Below, one piece after another: positions 46,914 through 55,933 of a stretch of DNA of 64,000 nt. This DNA is from CAVRQM01 sp963756975 (GTDB lineage Bacteria > Pseudomonadota > Alphaproteobacteria > Acetobacterales > Acetobacteraceae): positions 1,550,001 to 1,614,000 of the forward strand of contig CAVWPS010000002.1 in the NCBI GenBank assembly GCA_963756975.1, written 5' to 3'. The notes beneath the pieces are model-generated. The model did no database searches. It was not told the origin of the DNA and saw only the letters and a list, made by a program, of their open reading frames with translations. Position 1 is the stretch's first letter. The number at the start of each line of letters is the position of its first letter. A program made the translations under genes and the position numbers.

Positions 46914-49890
46914 GCGCGACCCTGGATCGGCACGGAGCAAATCCGCCCGCGCGACCGCACCCGTGAGCCGAGCCCCGGAAACCGCGCCATCGCCGCCCCG
47001 CCGCCGGGGCAAGCGCACGGCCGAAGCCGTGCTCGGCAGCCTCGATCAGGCCGATCCGGACGGCACCATCTCCGGCTGGTGCTGGTCCCCCGACCGGCCG
47101 AGCGACCATCGCCAGGTCGTCATCTCGATCGGCGGACGCGAGGTCGTGCGGATCGCGGCCGACGTGGTGCGCGACGACCTTCGCCAGGCCGGGATCGGCG
47201 ATGGCGACCACGGCTTCCTGGTGAGCCTCGACGAGACGGCGATGGTCACGGGCGAGCGGGCGGTCATCGCGGCGTACGATTCCGGAACGGGGCAATCGGT
47301 CGGCGGCGTGCGCGAGGTGGTGTGGAATGCGGAGGCGCGGTTCCGGCGCGGCGCGGCGGAGGCGCCTCTCGCCCCGCTCGACGGCACGCTGGACCGGGTG
47401 ACCCGCGACGGCTGGGTGTCGGGCTGGACCCGCGATCCGGAGCTGCCGGACGAACGGGTCGAGCTCGAGGTGCTGGTCGAGGACGAGGTGGTCGGCACCA
47501 CGGTCGCCGCCGGCTTCCGGGCCGATCTGCAGGCGGCCGGGATCGGCGATGGCGGGCACGGTTTCTCGTTCGCGCTGCCCTACGAAATCATGGCGACGCG
47601 CGGCACGATGACCATCCTGGTGCGCGAACGGCGTGCCGACGGGCGGACCGGGCGCGTGCTGGGCGAGCCTGTGATGCTGCGGATCGGCCGGGTGGCCGCC
47701 GCCGAGCAGCGGGTCCAGGATCTGGAGCGGCAGGTCCGGCTGCTGCGCGGACAACTCGACGCGCTGACCCGCGACGCGGTCGAGCGGCCGCAGGCGGACC
47801 AGCGCGCGGCGCAGGCCTTGTTCGGCGCGGTGGCGGGCTTCTTTCAGGAACTGTCCGACGGCGCGCCGGCGGGCGGGCGCACGTTCGGCACCGCACCGAT
47901 GCTCGGTGGCGGGTTGCGGGGTGCGATCGAGGATATCGCGACCCGCCTCGCCCCGATCACGCTGCGCCTCGCCGAGCGGCCGACCGCGACCGTCTGCATC
48001 CCGGCGACGGCCTCGGTCGAGGCGATCCACCGCTGTCTGCTGGCGATCCACGAGGCCGGGATCGACGGACAGGCCGACATCATGGTGATCGAGCCGCAAG
48101 GGGCCGACCCCAGGATCGCGCTGTTGCCGTCGGTGGTCCGCAACCTCAATTTCGTCCACCTGTCGCCCGGTCAGACGCTGGTCGGCGGCTGCGACGAGGC
48201 CGCGCGCACCGGCCGTGGCGATGTCGTGGCATTTCTATCGCCCGACTGCCTGCCGCAGCGGGGCTGGTTGTCCGAACTGGTCGAGACGTTCGCGCGCGAG
48301 CCGACAGCGTCCGTCGTCGGCGCGGTCGTCATCCGCGCGGACGGGTTGCTGCAGCATTCGGGTTTCGACTTCGAGCCGGGCGGATTGCTCGGCGACCCGG
48401 GGCAGTTCAGCGAGGTCGACCGGCCGGCGTACAGCCATCTGCGCGCCGTCGACGCGGTCGCGGGCCTCGCCGTGGCGATCGACCGGCCTGCGTATGCCGC
48501 AGCCGACGGGTTCGCGCGCAGCTTCGCGACCCTGACCGGGGCGGTGGTCGATCTGTGCGCCCGCCTGCGCCGCCCCGCCGACGAGGGGTTCGCGACGCCG
48601 GTGATGATCCAGTCCTCGGCCCAGGCGCTGTGGGCCGACACCGCCGACACCGACCCGTTCCGCACGCTGCCCGACCTGGCGCGCCCGGACGAGGAGGCGC
48701 GGCGCATCCGGCTGGCGCTGCTGTCGGCCGGGGTGAACGCGCCGGTGCTGGCACACCACGCGCTGGTGATCGACAACGACATGCCGCGCCCCGATCGCGA
48801 CGCGGGCTCCATCATCACGCTGGAGCAGTTGCGCCTGCTGCACGGCCTCGGCTGGCGGGTCACCTTCGCCCCGGCGCTCGGCGGTGTGGTGGAACCGGCG
48901 GCGCGTCGACGGCTGGAGCGGGAGGGGATCGAGGTCGTGACCCCGCCGCACATGGCCTCGCTGACGCATTATCTGCGCGAGCACGGGGCCGGGTTGGCGC
49001 TGGTGCAGATCTTCCGCCACGCCAACGCCCGCATGCTGACCGACCGGGTGCGGGAGTTCGCGCCGGGTGCGCGGCTGGTGTTCGCCCCGGCCGACCTGCA
49101 TTTCGTGCGGGAAATCCGGGAGTCGCAGCTCACCGGCCGCGGCCGGGCGGAGGCCGACGCGACCTGCCTCGAGGAATTGTCCTGCGTCCGCGCGGCCGAT
49201 GCGACGCTGCTGCACAGCGATTACGAGCTGGTGCTGTTGCAGCGCGACACCTCGATCGATCCGCGCCGGCTGCATTTGCTGCGCTGGATCGTCAGCCCGG
49301 TCGCCGCCCCGCCGCCGTTCGAGGGCCGTGCCGGCATGGCGTTCGTCGCCAACTTCGCCCACCCGCCGAATGTCGACGCGATGCTGTGGTTCTGCGCCGA
49401 GGTGATGCCGCTGCTGCGGGCGCAACGGCCGGGGCTGGTGCTGCACATCGTCGGCGGCGACCCCCCGGCGTCGGTCGCGGCGCTCGCGGCCGAGGACATC
49501 GTGGTTCGCGGCTACGTCGCCGACCTCGACGCGCTGATGGGGCAGATGCGCCTGACGATCGCGCCGTTGCGCTACGGGGCGGGGTTCAAGGGCAAGGTCG
49601 CGACCAGCCTCGCGCACGGCGTGCCGGCGGTAATCACGCCCAGCGCCGCCGAGGGGATGGGCCTCGCGGACGGCGACGGCGTCGTGATCCGCCCCGACCC
49701 GGCCTCGTTCGCGGCGGTGGTGGCGCAGGTGCACGACGATCCGCGCGCCTGGGCCGCGCTGTCCGCACGGGCGCTGGACCGGGTGGCCGCGCTCTACTCA
49801 CCCGCCACGGCGCGCGAGGCCTATCTGGGCCTGCTGAGCTGGCTCGGCCTCGACCAAGCCGGCTTCGTCCGGTCGCGGGGCGGCGCATGA
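46873..49890 (+). CDS. Large glycosyltransferase with two N-terminal beta-sandwich-type repeats
   Basis: The protein has 1005 residues from GTG 46873 (ATG 46891 is possible). Two repeats (about 56-146 and 172-272) share the pattern G-x-V/I-S-G-W ... R-x-D-L-x2-A-G-I-G-D-G-x-H-G-F. A short coiled coil follows (about 276-302). Then comes a GT2-like segment (about 385-530, ATVCIPATASVEAI ... VVAFLSPDCLPQRGW) and a C-terminal GT4 domain (about 640-995, FVANFAHPPNVDAM, LRYGAGFKGKV). It probably builds surface polysaccharide or LPS. The gene overlaps the next by ATGA. Confidence 0.78.
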   Translation: MLNPIAMDDPIRPERDPGSARSKSARATAPVSRAPETAPSPPRRRGKRTAEAVLGSLDQADPDGTISGWCWSPDRPSDHRQVVISIGGREVVRIAADVVRDDLRQAGIGDGDHGFLVSLDETAMVTGERAVIAAYDSGTGQSVGGVREVVWNAEARFRRGAAEAPLAPLDGTLDRVTRDGWVSGWTRDPELPDERVELEVLVEDEVVGTTVAAGFRADLQAAGIGDGGHGFSFALPYEIMATRGTMTILVRERRADGRTGRVLGEPVMLRIGRVAAAEQRVQDLERQVRLLRGQLDALTRDAVERPQADQRAAQALFGAVAGFFQELSDGAPAGGRTFGTAPMLGGGLRGAIEDIATRLAPITLRLAERPTATVCIPATASVEAIHRCLLAIHEAGIDGQADIMVIEPQGADPRIALLPSVVRNLNFVHLSPGQTLVGGCDEAARTGRGDVVAFLSPDCLPQRGWLSELVETFAREPTASVVGAVVIRADGLLQHSGFDFEPGGLLGDPGQFSEVDRPAYSHLRAVDAVAGLAVAIDRPAYAAADGFARSFATLTGAVVDLCARLRRPADEGFATPVMIQSSAQALWADTADTDPFRTLPDLARPDEEARRIRLALLSAGVNAPVLAHHALVIDNDMPRPDRDAGSIITLEQLRLLHGLGWRVTFAPALGGVVEPAARRRLEREGIEVVTPPHMASLTHYLREHGAGLALVQIFRHANARMLTDRVREFAPGARLVFAPADLHFVREIRESQLTGRGRAEADATCLEELSCVRAADATLLHSDYELVLLQRDTSIDPRRLHLLRWIVSPVAAPPPFEGRAGMAFVANFAHPPNVDAMLWFCAEVMPLLRAQRPGLVLHIVGGDPPASVAALAAEDIVVRGYVADLDALMGQMRLTIAPLRYGAGFKGKVATSLAHGVPAVITPSAAEGMGLADGDGVVIRPDPASFAAVVAQVHDDPRAWAALSARALDRVAALYSPATAREAYLGLLSWLGLDQAGFVRSRGGA

Positions 49891-50900
49891 CCCGCGCGCC
49901 TCGCGCGGCGAGTGCGGCCAAGGTCGTTTCCGCCCCGGCCGCGTTGCGGTTTTGGTGCCTGCCGGCCGACGCCCGTGTCGCCACCGCCGTTTCGGGTATC
50001 GCGGCCGGCGACGTGACGCTCGGCATGGGACTGCTCACCGTGTCCGGCAAGTTCGCGAAGGTCACCGGGATCGAGCGGATGCACGGCACCTACCGGCGCG
50101 ACGAGGAGGGTCGTCCCGACCAGCCGCTGCGGGTGCGCGCGAACGCGTTCAACGACGGCGAACCGCAGCGGGACACCGTGTTCGTGGCCGACCAGGTGCT
50201 CCACGTGCCGAACGAGGCGGGTGACGGGGTCGAATCGCTGCGGCTGATCGACGTGATCGACGGGGCGAGCGTCAGCCGCGTCGATCACGGGTCGGCCGAG
50301 TGGGTCTGCATGGCGCTCGCGACCGATCAGGCGCTGATCGTCAACGGGCTTCAGGCGGTGGGCTTTCCGGTGGTCGAGGGCGGACGCGGCGCCTCGGCGT
50401 GGCGCGAGCAGGCGGCGATCCGGATCGCCCGCACCGCGACCGGCGGCCGCACCTGGCGCGACCTGCCGTCGGGCAGCCGGTGGGTCGAGTTGAGAACCCG
50501 GCTGGCGGAGCGGGCGCGAATCGCCGGGATCGTCACGATCGTCGATCCGGCGCTGCACCTGCTGCTCGACGACGGCGTGAAGCTGTGGCCGGAGATCGAG
50601 GGCAAGACGTGCCGTTTCGTGCTGCCGCCGGAGCAGTCCCACGTCGTGATCGCGACCCGCTCCGGCATTCCCGCCCGGTTCCTCGGCGTCGGCGATCTGC
50701 GCCAGCTCGGCATCGCGGTCGGGTCGGTGCGCGCGGAGTCGCGGCCGATCCCGCTCGATCACTGGGCGCTGCGGGACGGCTGGCACGATGCGGAGGCGAG
50801 CTGGCGCTGGACCAACGGGGCGGCGAGCCTGCTGCTGCCGCGCCGGGCGCGAGAGGTCACGATCACGATCTCCAACCCGCTTTCGGCCTACCCGCTCTGA
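49887..50900 (+). CDS. Hint-domain-like protein of the polysaccharide locus
   Basis: The protein has 337 residues. FWCLPADARVAT near residue 22 matches the start of Hint modules (usual form C-F-x-x-G-T-x-I), and LRVRANAFNDGEPQRD ... FVADQVLHV parallels their conserved histidine-bearing block, though the usual S-P-D-H-A-V form is altered. The C-terminal part (DGWHDAEASWRWTNG) is a module I have no name for. Hint modules self-splice or auto-cleave; whether this one is active is doubtful. It is coupled to the glycosyltransferase by ATGA and to the CoA transferase by CTGA. Confidence 0.6.
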   Translation: MTRAPRAASAAKVVSAPAALRFWCLPADARVATAVSGIAAGDVTLGMGLLTVSGKFAKVTGIERMHGTYRRDEEGRPDQPLRVRANAFNDGEPQRDTVFVADQVLHVPNEAGDGVESLRLIDVIDGASVSRVDHGSAEWVCMALATDQALIVNGLQAVGFPVVEGGRGASAWREQAAIRIARTATGGRTWRDLPSGSRWVELRTRLAERARIAGIVTIVDPALHLLLDDGVKLWPEIEGKTCRFVLPPEQSHVVIATRSGIPARFLGVGDLRQLGIAVGSVRAESRPIPLDHWALRDGWHDAEASWRWTNGAASLLLPRRAREVTITISNPLSAYPL

Positions 50901-52067
50901 GCCTCCCGCTCGCCGGCATCCGCGTGCTCGACCTCAGCCGCGTGCTGGCCGGGCCGTGGGCGACGCAGCTGCTGGGCGATCTCGGGGCCGACATCGTGAA
51001 GGTCGAGCGGCCGGGCGAGGGCGACGACACGCGCCATTGGGGGCCGCCGTTCACCGCCGACGGCATGAGCGCCTATTTCATGTCGGCCAACCGGGGCAAG
51101 CGGTCGGTCGCCGTCGATATGGCGACCGAAGCCGGCCAGGATGTCGTGCGGCTTCTGGCCGCTGTGTCGGACGTCGTGGTCGAGAATTTCAGGGTCGGCG
51201 GGCTGCGCGCATACGGCCTGGACGACGCATCGCTGCGGGCGGTCAATCCGCGCCTCGTCTATTGCTCGATCACCGGCTTCGGCCAGACCGGGCCGGACCG
51301 CGCCCGCGCGGGTTACGATTTCATGATCCAGGGCATGGGCGGGCTGATGAGCCTGACCGGCGATCCGGCCGGCGAGCCCCAGAAGGTGGGTGTCGCGATG
51401 GTCGACATCCTGACCGGGCTGTATGCCGCGAACGCGATCCAGGCGGCGCTGATCGAGCGGGTTCGGACCGGGCTCGGTGCCAGCATCGACCTCGCCCTGT
51501 TCGACGTGCAGCTCGCCACACTCGCCAATCAGGCGATGAACTACCTGGTCGGAGGTGCCACGCCGACACGGCTCGGCAACGCGCATCCGAACATCGTGCC
51601 GTACCAGTCGTTCGCGACCGAGGACGGGTTCGTCATCGTGGCCGTCGGCAACGATGCGCAGTTCGCCCGCTACGCCACCGTGTGCGGCGACCCGGCGCTG
51701 GCCGCAGACGCACGATTTGCGCGCAACGCAGACCGGGTCCGCAACCGCGACGCTCTCGTGCCGCGCCTCGTCGCGATCATGGCGACGCGACCCACCGCCG
51801 CATGGGTCGCGGCCCTCGAAGCGGTCGGCGTCCCGTGCGGGCCGGTCAACACGGTGGCCGAGGCGTTCGCCGAAAAGCAGGCGGTGGCGCGCGGCATGGT
51901 GGTCGAGAGCGACGGCATCCGCTCGGTCGCGAGCCCGTTGCAGCGATCCGGGCACCGCCCCGGTCTGGCCCAGGCTCGGCGAGCACACAGACGAAGTGCT
52001 GCGCGAGGTGCTGGCACTCGACGAAACGGCGATCGGCGCGCTGCGATCGGCGGGCGCGTTCGGCTGA
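50897..52067 (+). pseudogene. CaiB/BaiF-type CoA transferase, CTG start and frameshift
   Basis: Family III CoA transferase. SLPLAGIRVLDLSRVLAGPWATQ is the standard N-terminus, yet no ATG, GTG or TTG precedes it in frame. The only NTG is CTG 50897, overlapping the Hint gene stop as CTGA. The catalytic Asp lies in DFMIQGMGGLMSLTG. One extra base in GGG at 51950-51952 shifts the frame; the corrected end reads RLGEHTDEVLREVLALDE, to 52067. The corrected length is about 389 residues. The substrate acyl group is unknown. Confidence 0.82.
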
Positions 52068-52155
52068 CGCCGTTGCAAGCCTCGCCGAACCTGCGATCAT
52101 CACGGAGCCGAACAGGGTAACGGATCGGCTACAAAGGGTCGAAAGGGAAAAGATC

Positions 52156-52473
52156 GTGTCAGGAACCAAATCGAGAGCCGCGAGGGGCCCGTCCGCGTTC
52201 ACCCACGCGCCGCACGGCGGAACGGCGGACCGGAACGCCCACGCGGCCGAGCGCGGCGATGGTGTCGAGAAGAAAAAACGGGAGTTGGCGGCGAAGAAGG
52301 CCCTGCTGGCGATCAAGCAGGCCGAGGCTCAGGAGAAAGCCGCCGCCAAAGCCGTCGCCGACGCGAGAAAGGCCGCCGCGGCGGCGAAGAAGGCGACGAT
52401 GAAGCGAAAAGTAGACCGCTACGCCATCTCCCCCGCGACGCGCCGGTTCGAGGCCAGCAGTTCGCGCGTGTAG
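52156..52473 (+). CDS. Small lysine/alanine-rich hypothetical protein
   Basis: The protein would have 105 residues from GTG 52156, preceded by AAAGGGAAA. The central part (about residues 38-85) is a highly charged Lys/Ala/Glu stretch likely to form a single long helix or coiled coil, somewhat like a nucleoid or histone H1-type tail. I do not recognise a family. Its last 55 bases overlap the 3' end of the convergent dppF-like gene. Composition alone makes this call uncertain. Confidence 0.4.
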   Translation: MSGTKSRAARGPSAFTHAPHGGTADRNAHAAERGDGVEKKKRELAAKKALLAIKQAEAQEKAAAKAVADARKAAAAAKKATMKRKVDRYAISPATRRFEASSSRV

Positions 52474-53180
52474 GGGTGCTCCACATCGCCCGACGCGAGC
52501 CGGTCGGCGGTGGTGGTCTCCACGATCGCGCCGCGCGTCATGACCGCGATCCGCTCGCACAGATGGGCGATCACCGCGAGGTCGTGGCTGACCATCAGCA
52601 GCGTCAGGCCCTGCTCGCGCCGCAACCGCGCCAGCAGGTTCAGGATTTCGGCCTGCACCGACACATCCAGCGCCGATGTCGGCTCGTCGAGCAGCAGGAT
52701 CGGCGGCCGCAGGATCAGCGCGCGCGCGATCGCGACCCGCTGGCGCTGGCCGCCCGAGAGCTGGTGCGCGAACCGGAACCGGTGCTGCGGCCCCAGACCG
52801 ACCTCGGCCAGCGCGTCGGTCACGCGGCGCTCGCCGTCCGGCAGGCGATGGATCGCGACCGGTTCGGACAATATCCGGTCGACCGTCTGCTGCGGGTGCA
52901 GCGAGCCGTACGGGTCCTGGAACACCATCTGCAACAGCTTTCGCGAGCCCCGCGTTCGCCGGCGGCCGACGGTCTGCCGGTCGAGCCGGATGGTGCCGGT
53001 ATGTCCGATCAGGCCGGCGACGGCGCGCAGCACGGTCGACTTGCCCGATCCGGATTCGCCGACCAGCCCGAACGCCTCGCCCTTTCCGACGGTCAACGTC
53101 ACGTCGCGCACCGCCGGCGTGCCCCCGTAGCTGACGCCGAGCCGTTCGACCTCGATCAACCGGCCGCGTCCAAAAGCCAT
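52419..53180 (-). CDS. Peptide/nickel-type ABC transporter ATPase (DppF/OppF-like)
   Basis: The protein has 253 residues. It has Walker A GESGSGKST, Q-loop VFQDPYGS, signature LSGGQRQR, Walker B LLLDEPTSALD and switch His in SHDLAV. It powers import together with the DppD-like ATPase and the two permeases upstream. ATG 53180 overlaps the dppD-like gene by 25 bases. The family's usual oligopeptide C-terminal extension is nearly absent, so the protein is shorter than a typical DppF (about 330). Confidence 0.85.
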   Translation of the reverse strand: MAFGRGRLIEVERLGVSYGGTPAVRDVTLTVGKGEAFGLVGESGSGKSTVLRAVAGLIGHTGTIRLDRQTVGRRRTRGSRKLLQMVFQDPYGSLHPQQTVDRILSEPVAIHRLPDGERRVTDALAEVGLGPQHRFRFAHQLSGGQRQRVAIARALILRPPILLLDEPTSALDVSVQAEILNLLARLRREQGLTLLMVSHDLAVIAHLCERIAVMTRGAIVETTTADRLASGDVEHPYTRELLASNRRVAGEMA

Positions 53181-54004
53181 GCCGGATCGCGCCGCAACTG
53201 CGGCAACTCCGCCCGGCGATGTTGCAGTTCGGGCGTCGCGTCGAGCAGGCCGCGCGTATACGGGTGCCGCGCGTGATCGAGTTCGGACGCGACACAGGAT
53301 TCCACGATCCGGCCCGCGTACATCACCAGCACGCGGTCGCAGAAGGCGCGCACCAGCGGCAGGTTGTGGCTGATCAGGATCAGCCCCATCCCGCGCCGCC
53401 GCACCAGATCGTCGAGGATCGCCAGCACCTGCACCTGAACGGTGACATCGAGCGCGGAGGTCGGCTCGTCGGCGATCAGCACGTCAGGATCGGCGGCCAG
53501 CATCATCGCGATCATCGCGCGCTGCCCCATGCCGCCCGACACCTCGCCGGGATATAATTTGGCGACCCGCTCGGGATCGTCGATGCGCACGGCGGCCAGC
53601 ATGTCGAGCGTCGCCCGCCGCGCCTCGGCAGCACCGCCGCGCAGATGGGCACGGCGGGTTTCGGCGATCTGCCGGCCGATGGTCATCGTCGGGTTCAGCG
53701 AGAATTTCGGGTCCTGCAGCACCATCGCGATCCTGCGGCCACGCACGCCGCGCCAGCCGCGCTCGTCCAGCGCCGACAGGTCGGTGTCGCCGAGGCGCAG
53801 CGTCGCCGCCTCCACGCGTCCGGGCGGCGGCACCAGCCCCATGATCGCGCGTCCGAGTGTGGATTTGCCCGAACCCGACTCGCCGACGATCCCGAGCCGC
53901 TCGCGCCCCAGATCGAAACTCGCACCCCGCACGGCGAACACCGAACCGTGGTCGCCGGGGTAGGTGACGCGCAGGTCGCGCACGGTCAGCAGCGTGTCGG
54001 TCAT
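53156..54004 (-). CDS. Peptide/nickel-type ABC transporter ATPase (DppD/OppD-like)
   Basis: The protein has 282 residues from ATG 54004. It has Walker A GESGSGKST, Q-loop MVLQDPKFS, signature VSGGMGQRAM and Walker B LIADEPTSALD. The signature GGMGQR deviates slightly from the usual GGMRQR. The ATG overlaps the stop of the permease gene (ATGA), so the operon order is substrate-binding protein, DppB, DppC, DppD, DppF. Confidence 0.85.
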   Translation of the reverse strand: MTDTLLTVRDLRVTYPGDHGSVFAVRGASFDLGRERLGIVGESGSGKSTLGRAIMGLVPPPGRVEAATLRLGDTDLSALDERGWRGVRGRRIAMVLQDPKFSLNPTMTIGRQIAETRRAHLRGGAAEARRATLDMLAAVRIDDPERVAKLYPGEVSGGMGQRAMIAMMLAADPDVLIADEPTSALDVTVQVQVLAILDDLVRRRGMGLILISHNLPLVRAFCDRVLVMYAGRIVESCVASELDHARHPYTRGLLDATPELQHRRAELPQLRRDPAWLLDAAG

Positions 54005-54900
54005 GCGGAACGGGAGTCGGTCAGGTCGCGGAACCCGTCGCCCAGCAGGTTGAACCCGAGGCTCACGATCAGGATCGCGATGCCCGGGATCGTCGGCACC
54101 CACCATTGATCGAGCAGCACGTCGCGCCCCGAGGAGACCATCGCACCCCATTCCGGTGCCGGCGGCCGTGCGCCGAGGCCGAGGAAGCCGAGCCCGGCGG
54201 CGGTCAGGATGATGCCGGCCATGTCGAGCGTGAGGCGGATGATGACCGACGACAGGCACAGCGGCAGGATCTGCGACCACAGGATCCGGGCGCCCGACGC
54301 GCCTTGCAGGACGGCGGCCATCACGAACTCCCGGTCGCGCAGCCCCATCGCCTCCGCGCGCGCGAGCCTCGCGTACGGCGGCCATGTGGTCAGCGCGATC
54401 GCGACGATGGCGTTCTCGATTCCCGGGCCGAGGGCGGAGGCGAACGCGAGGGCCAGGATCAGGCGCGGGAAGGCGAGGAAGATGTCGGTGATCCGCATCA
54501 GCACCGCATCGACCCAGCCGCCGAAATACCCGGCGCAGAGCCCGATCAGCAGGCCGACGGGTGCGACGATCGCGCAGACGAGGCCGACGATGGTCAGCGT
54601 GATGCGCGAGCCGAACACGATTCGCGCGAAGATGTCGCGGCCGTGCTCGTCGGTGCCGAGCAGGTGGTGCCAAGTCGGCGCCTGCAAGCGGTCGGACAGA
54701 ACTTGGTTGATCGCGGATGCTGGGCTGGCCAGGACCGGTGCCACGATCGCGACGAGGACGAGGCCCAGCACGATCGTAAGACCGACCATCGCCAGCGTGT
54801 TCCGCCGGAGCATCAGCGCGCCGCGGTACCAGCGGCCGAGCCGGGCCTGCAGGCGGCTGCCCGGGTTTTCGGCGCGCAGCCAGGTTGCCGTGGCACTCAT
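54001..54900 (-). CDS. ABC transporter permease (DppC/OppC-like)
   Basis: The protein has 299 residues with six hydrophobic segments; the first, at about 38-60, precedes the family motif LLGTDEHGRDIFARI. The EAA loop lies around PPYARLARAEAMGLRDREFV. It forms the membrane channel with the DppB-like partner. ATG 54900 overlaps the stop of that gene (ATGA). Confidence 0.87.
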   Translation of the reverse strand: MSATATWLRAENPGSRLQARLGRWYRGALMLRRNTLAMVGLTIVLGLVLVAIVAPVLASPASAINQVLSDRLQAPTWHHLLGTDEHGRDIFARIVFGSRITLTIVGLVCAIVAPVGLLIGLCAGYFGGWVDAVLMRITDIFLAFPRLILALAFASALGPGIENAIVAIALTTWPPYARLARAEAMGLRDREFVMAAVLQGASGARILWSQILPLCLSSVIIRLTLDMAGIILTAAGLGFLGLGARPPAPEWGAMVSSGRDVLLDQWWVPTIPGIAILIVSLGFNLLGDGFRDLTDSRSA

Positions 54901-55920
54901 CGGGCGCGCCGCACGCGCGGGTCGACCAGCGGGTACAGCAGGTCGGAGATCAGGTTCAGGCCGATATACACGACGCCGATCACGACGGTGCCGCCGAGCA
55001 CCGCGTTCATGTCCGCGTTGAACAGCGAGTTCTTGAGGTAGAGGCCGAGGCCGGGCCACGCGAACACCGTCTCGGTCAGCACGGCACCTTCGAGCAACGT
55101 GCCGAAGGCGAGCGCGATCACCGTGATGAGCGGCATCCAGATGTTGCCGAGCGCATGGACCCACACGACACGTGTGCGCGAGAGACCCTTTGCGCGGGCG
55201 GCAAGGATGTATTCCTGCGACAACTGGCCGAGCATGAAGGCGCGCGTCATGCGCGCGATGTACGCGAGCGAGTACAGGCCGAGGATCGCGGCCGGCAGCA
55301 CCAAGTGGCTGAGCGCGTTGCGGAACACGTCCCACTCGCCCGCGAGCGCGCTGTCGACGGTGATCATGCCGGTGACCGGTTCGACGATGTCCTCGTAGCC
55401 GACATCGAGTCTGCCGGGGCCGCTCACCCAGTCGAGCCGCGCGTAGAACACCAGCAGGCCGACCAGCCCGAGCCAGAAGATCGGCGTCGAGTAGCCGATC
55501 AAGCGAGCCGAACCGCACGATCTGGTCCTGCCATTTGCCGCGCCTCGTCGCCGCGATCACGCCGGCCGGGATGCCGAGGACGATACCGATCAGAAGCCCG
55601 ACCGCCGACAGTTCGATGGTGGCCGGAAATACGCGCAAAAGATCTTCCAGCACCGGGCGCGATGTGATGACGGACGTGCCGAAATCGCCGTGCAGCACAT
55701 GCGTCAGGTAGCGCCAGTATTGCACCGGGATCGGCAGGTCGATCCCCATCTCCAGCCGGACCCGCTGATACAGCTCGTTCGGCGCATGGTCGCCGACCAC
55801 GGCCAGCACGGGGTCGATCGGGATCAGCCGGCCGATCACGAACGTGACCAGGGTCAGCCCGAGAAACGTGAGCGCCACGGACCCGAGGATCCGTGGCACC
55901 CGCGTCGCAATCCGAAGCAT
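54897..55920 (-). pseudogene. ABC transporter permease (DppB/OppB-like), frameshifted
   Basis: From ATG 55920 the frame encodes the first two membrane segments and the DppB motif VQYWRYLTHVLHGDFGTS. It breaks after QDQIVRFGSL, where one extra base at 55501-55502 (CGCTTGATCGG for expected CGCTGATCGG) intervenes. The restored frame continues IGYSTPIFWLGLVGLL through the EAA loop region (FMLGQLSQEYILAARAKGLS) to 54897. The corrected length is 340 residues, normal for the family. The neighbouring components are intact. Confidence 0.87.
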
Positions 55921-55933
55921 GGGCGTGGGCGTC

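Noticed and set aside
47079..50900. 1273-codon plus-strand frame overlapping the large glycosyltransferase
   Set aside because: Only the last part (49887-50900) is a real gene, the Hint-like protein. The rest is an Arg/Gly/Ala-rich shadow of the glycosyltransferase frame.
10340..55920. Programmed +1 frameshifting as a general mechanism
   Set aside because: The codons at the breaks differ (TCG, CTT, TAC/TCT, GGG, CTC, ACG, AAC), with no shared slip site, stop codon or stimulatory element. Base-calling error explains them more simply, so this is kept only as a question in the findings.
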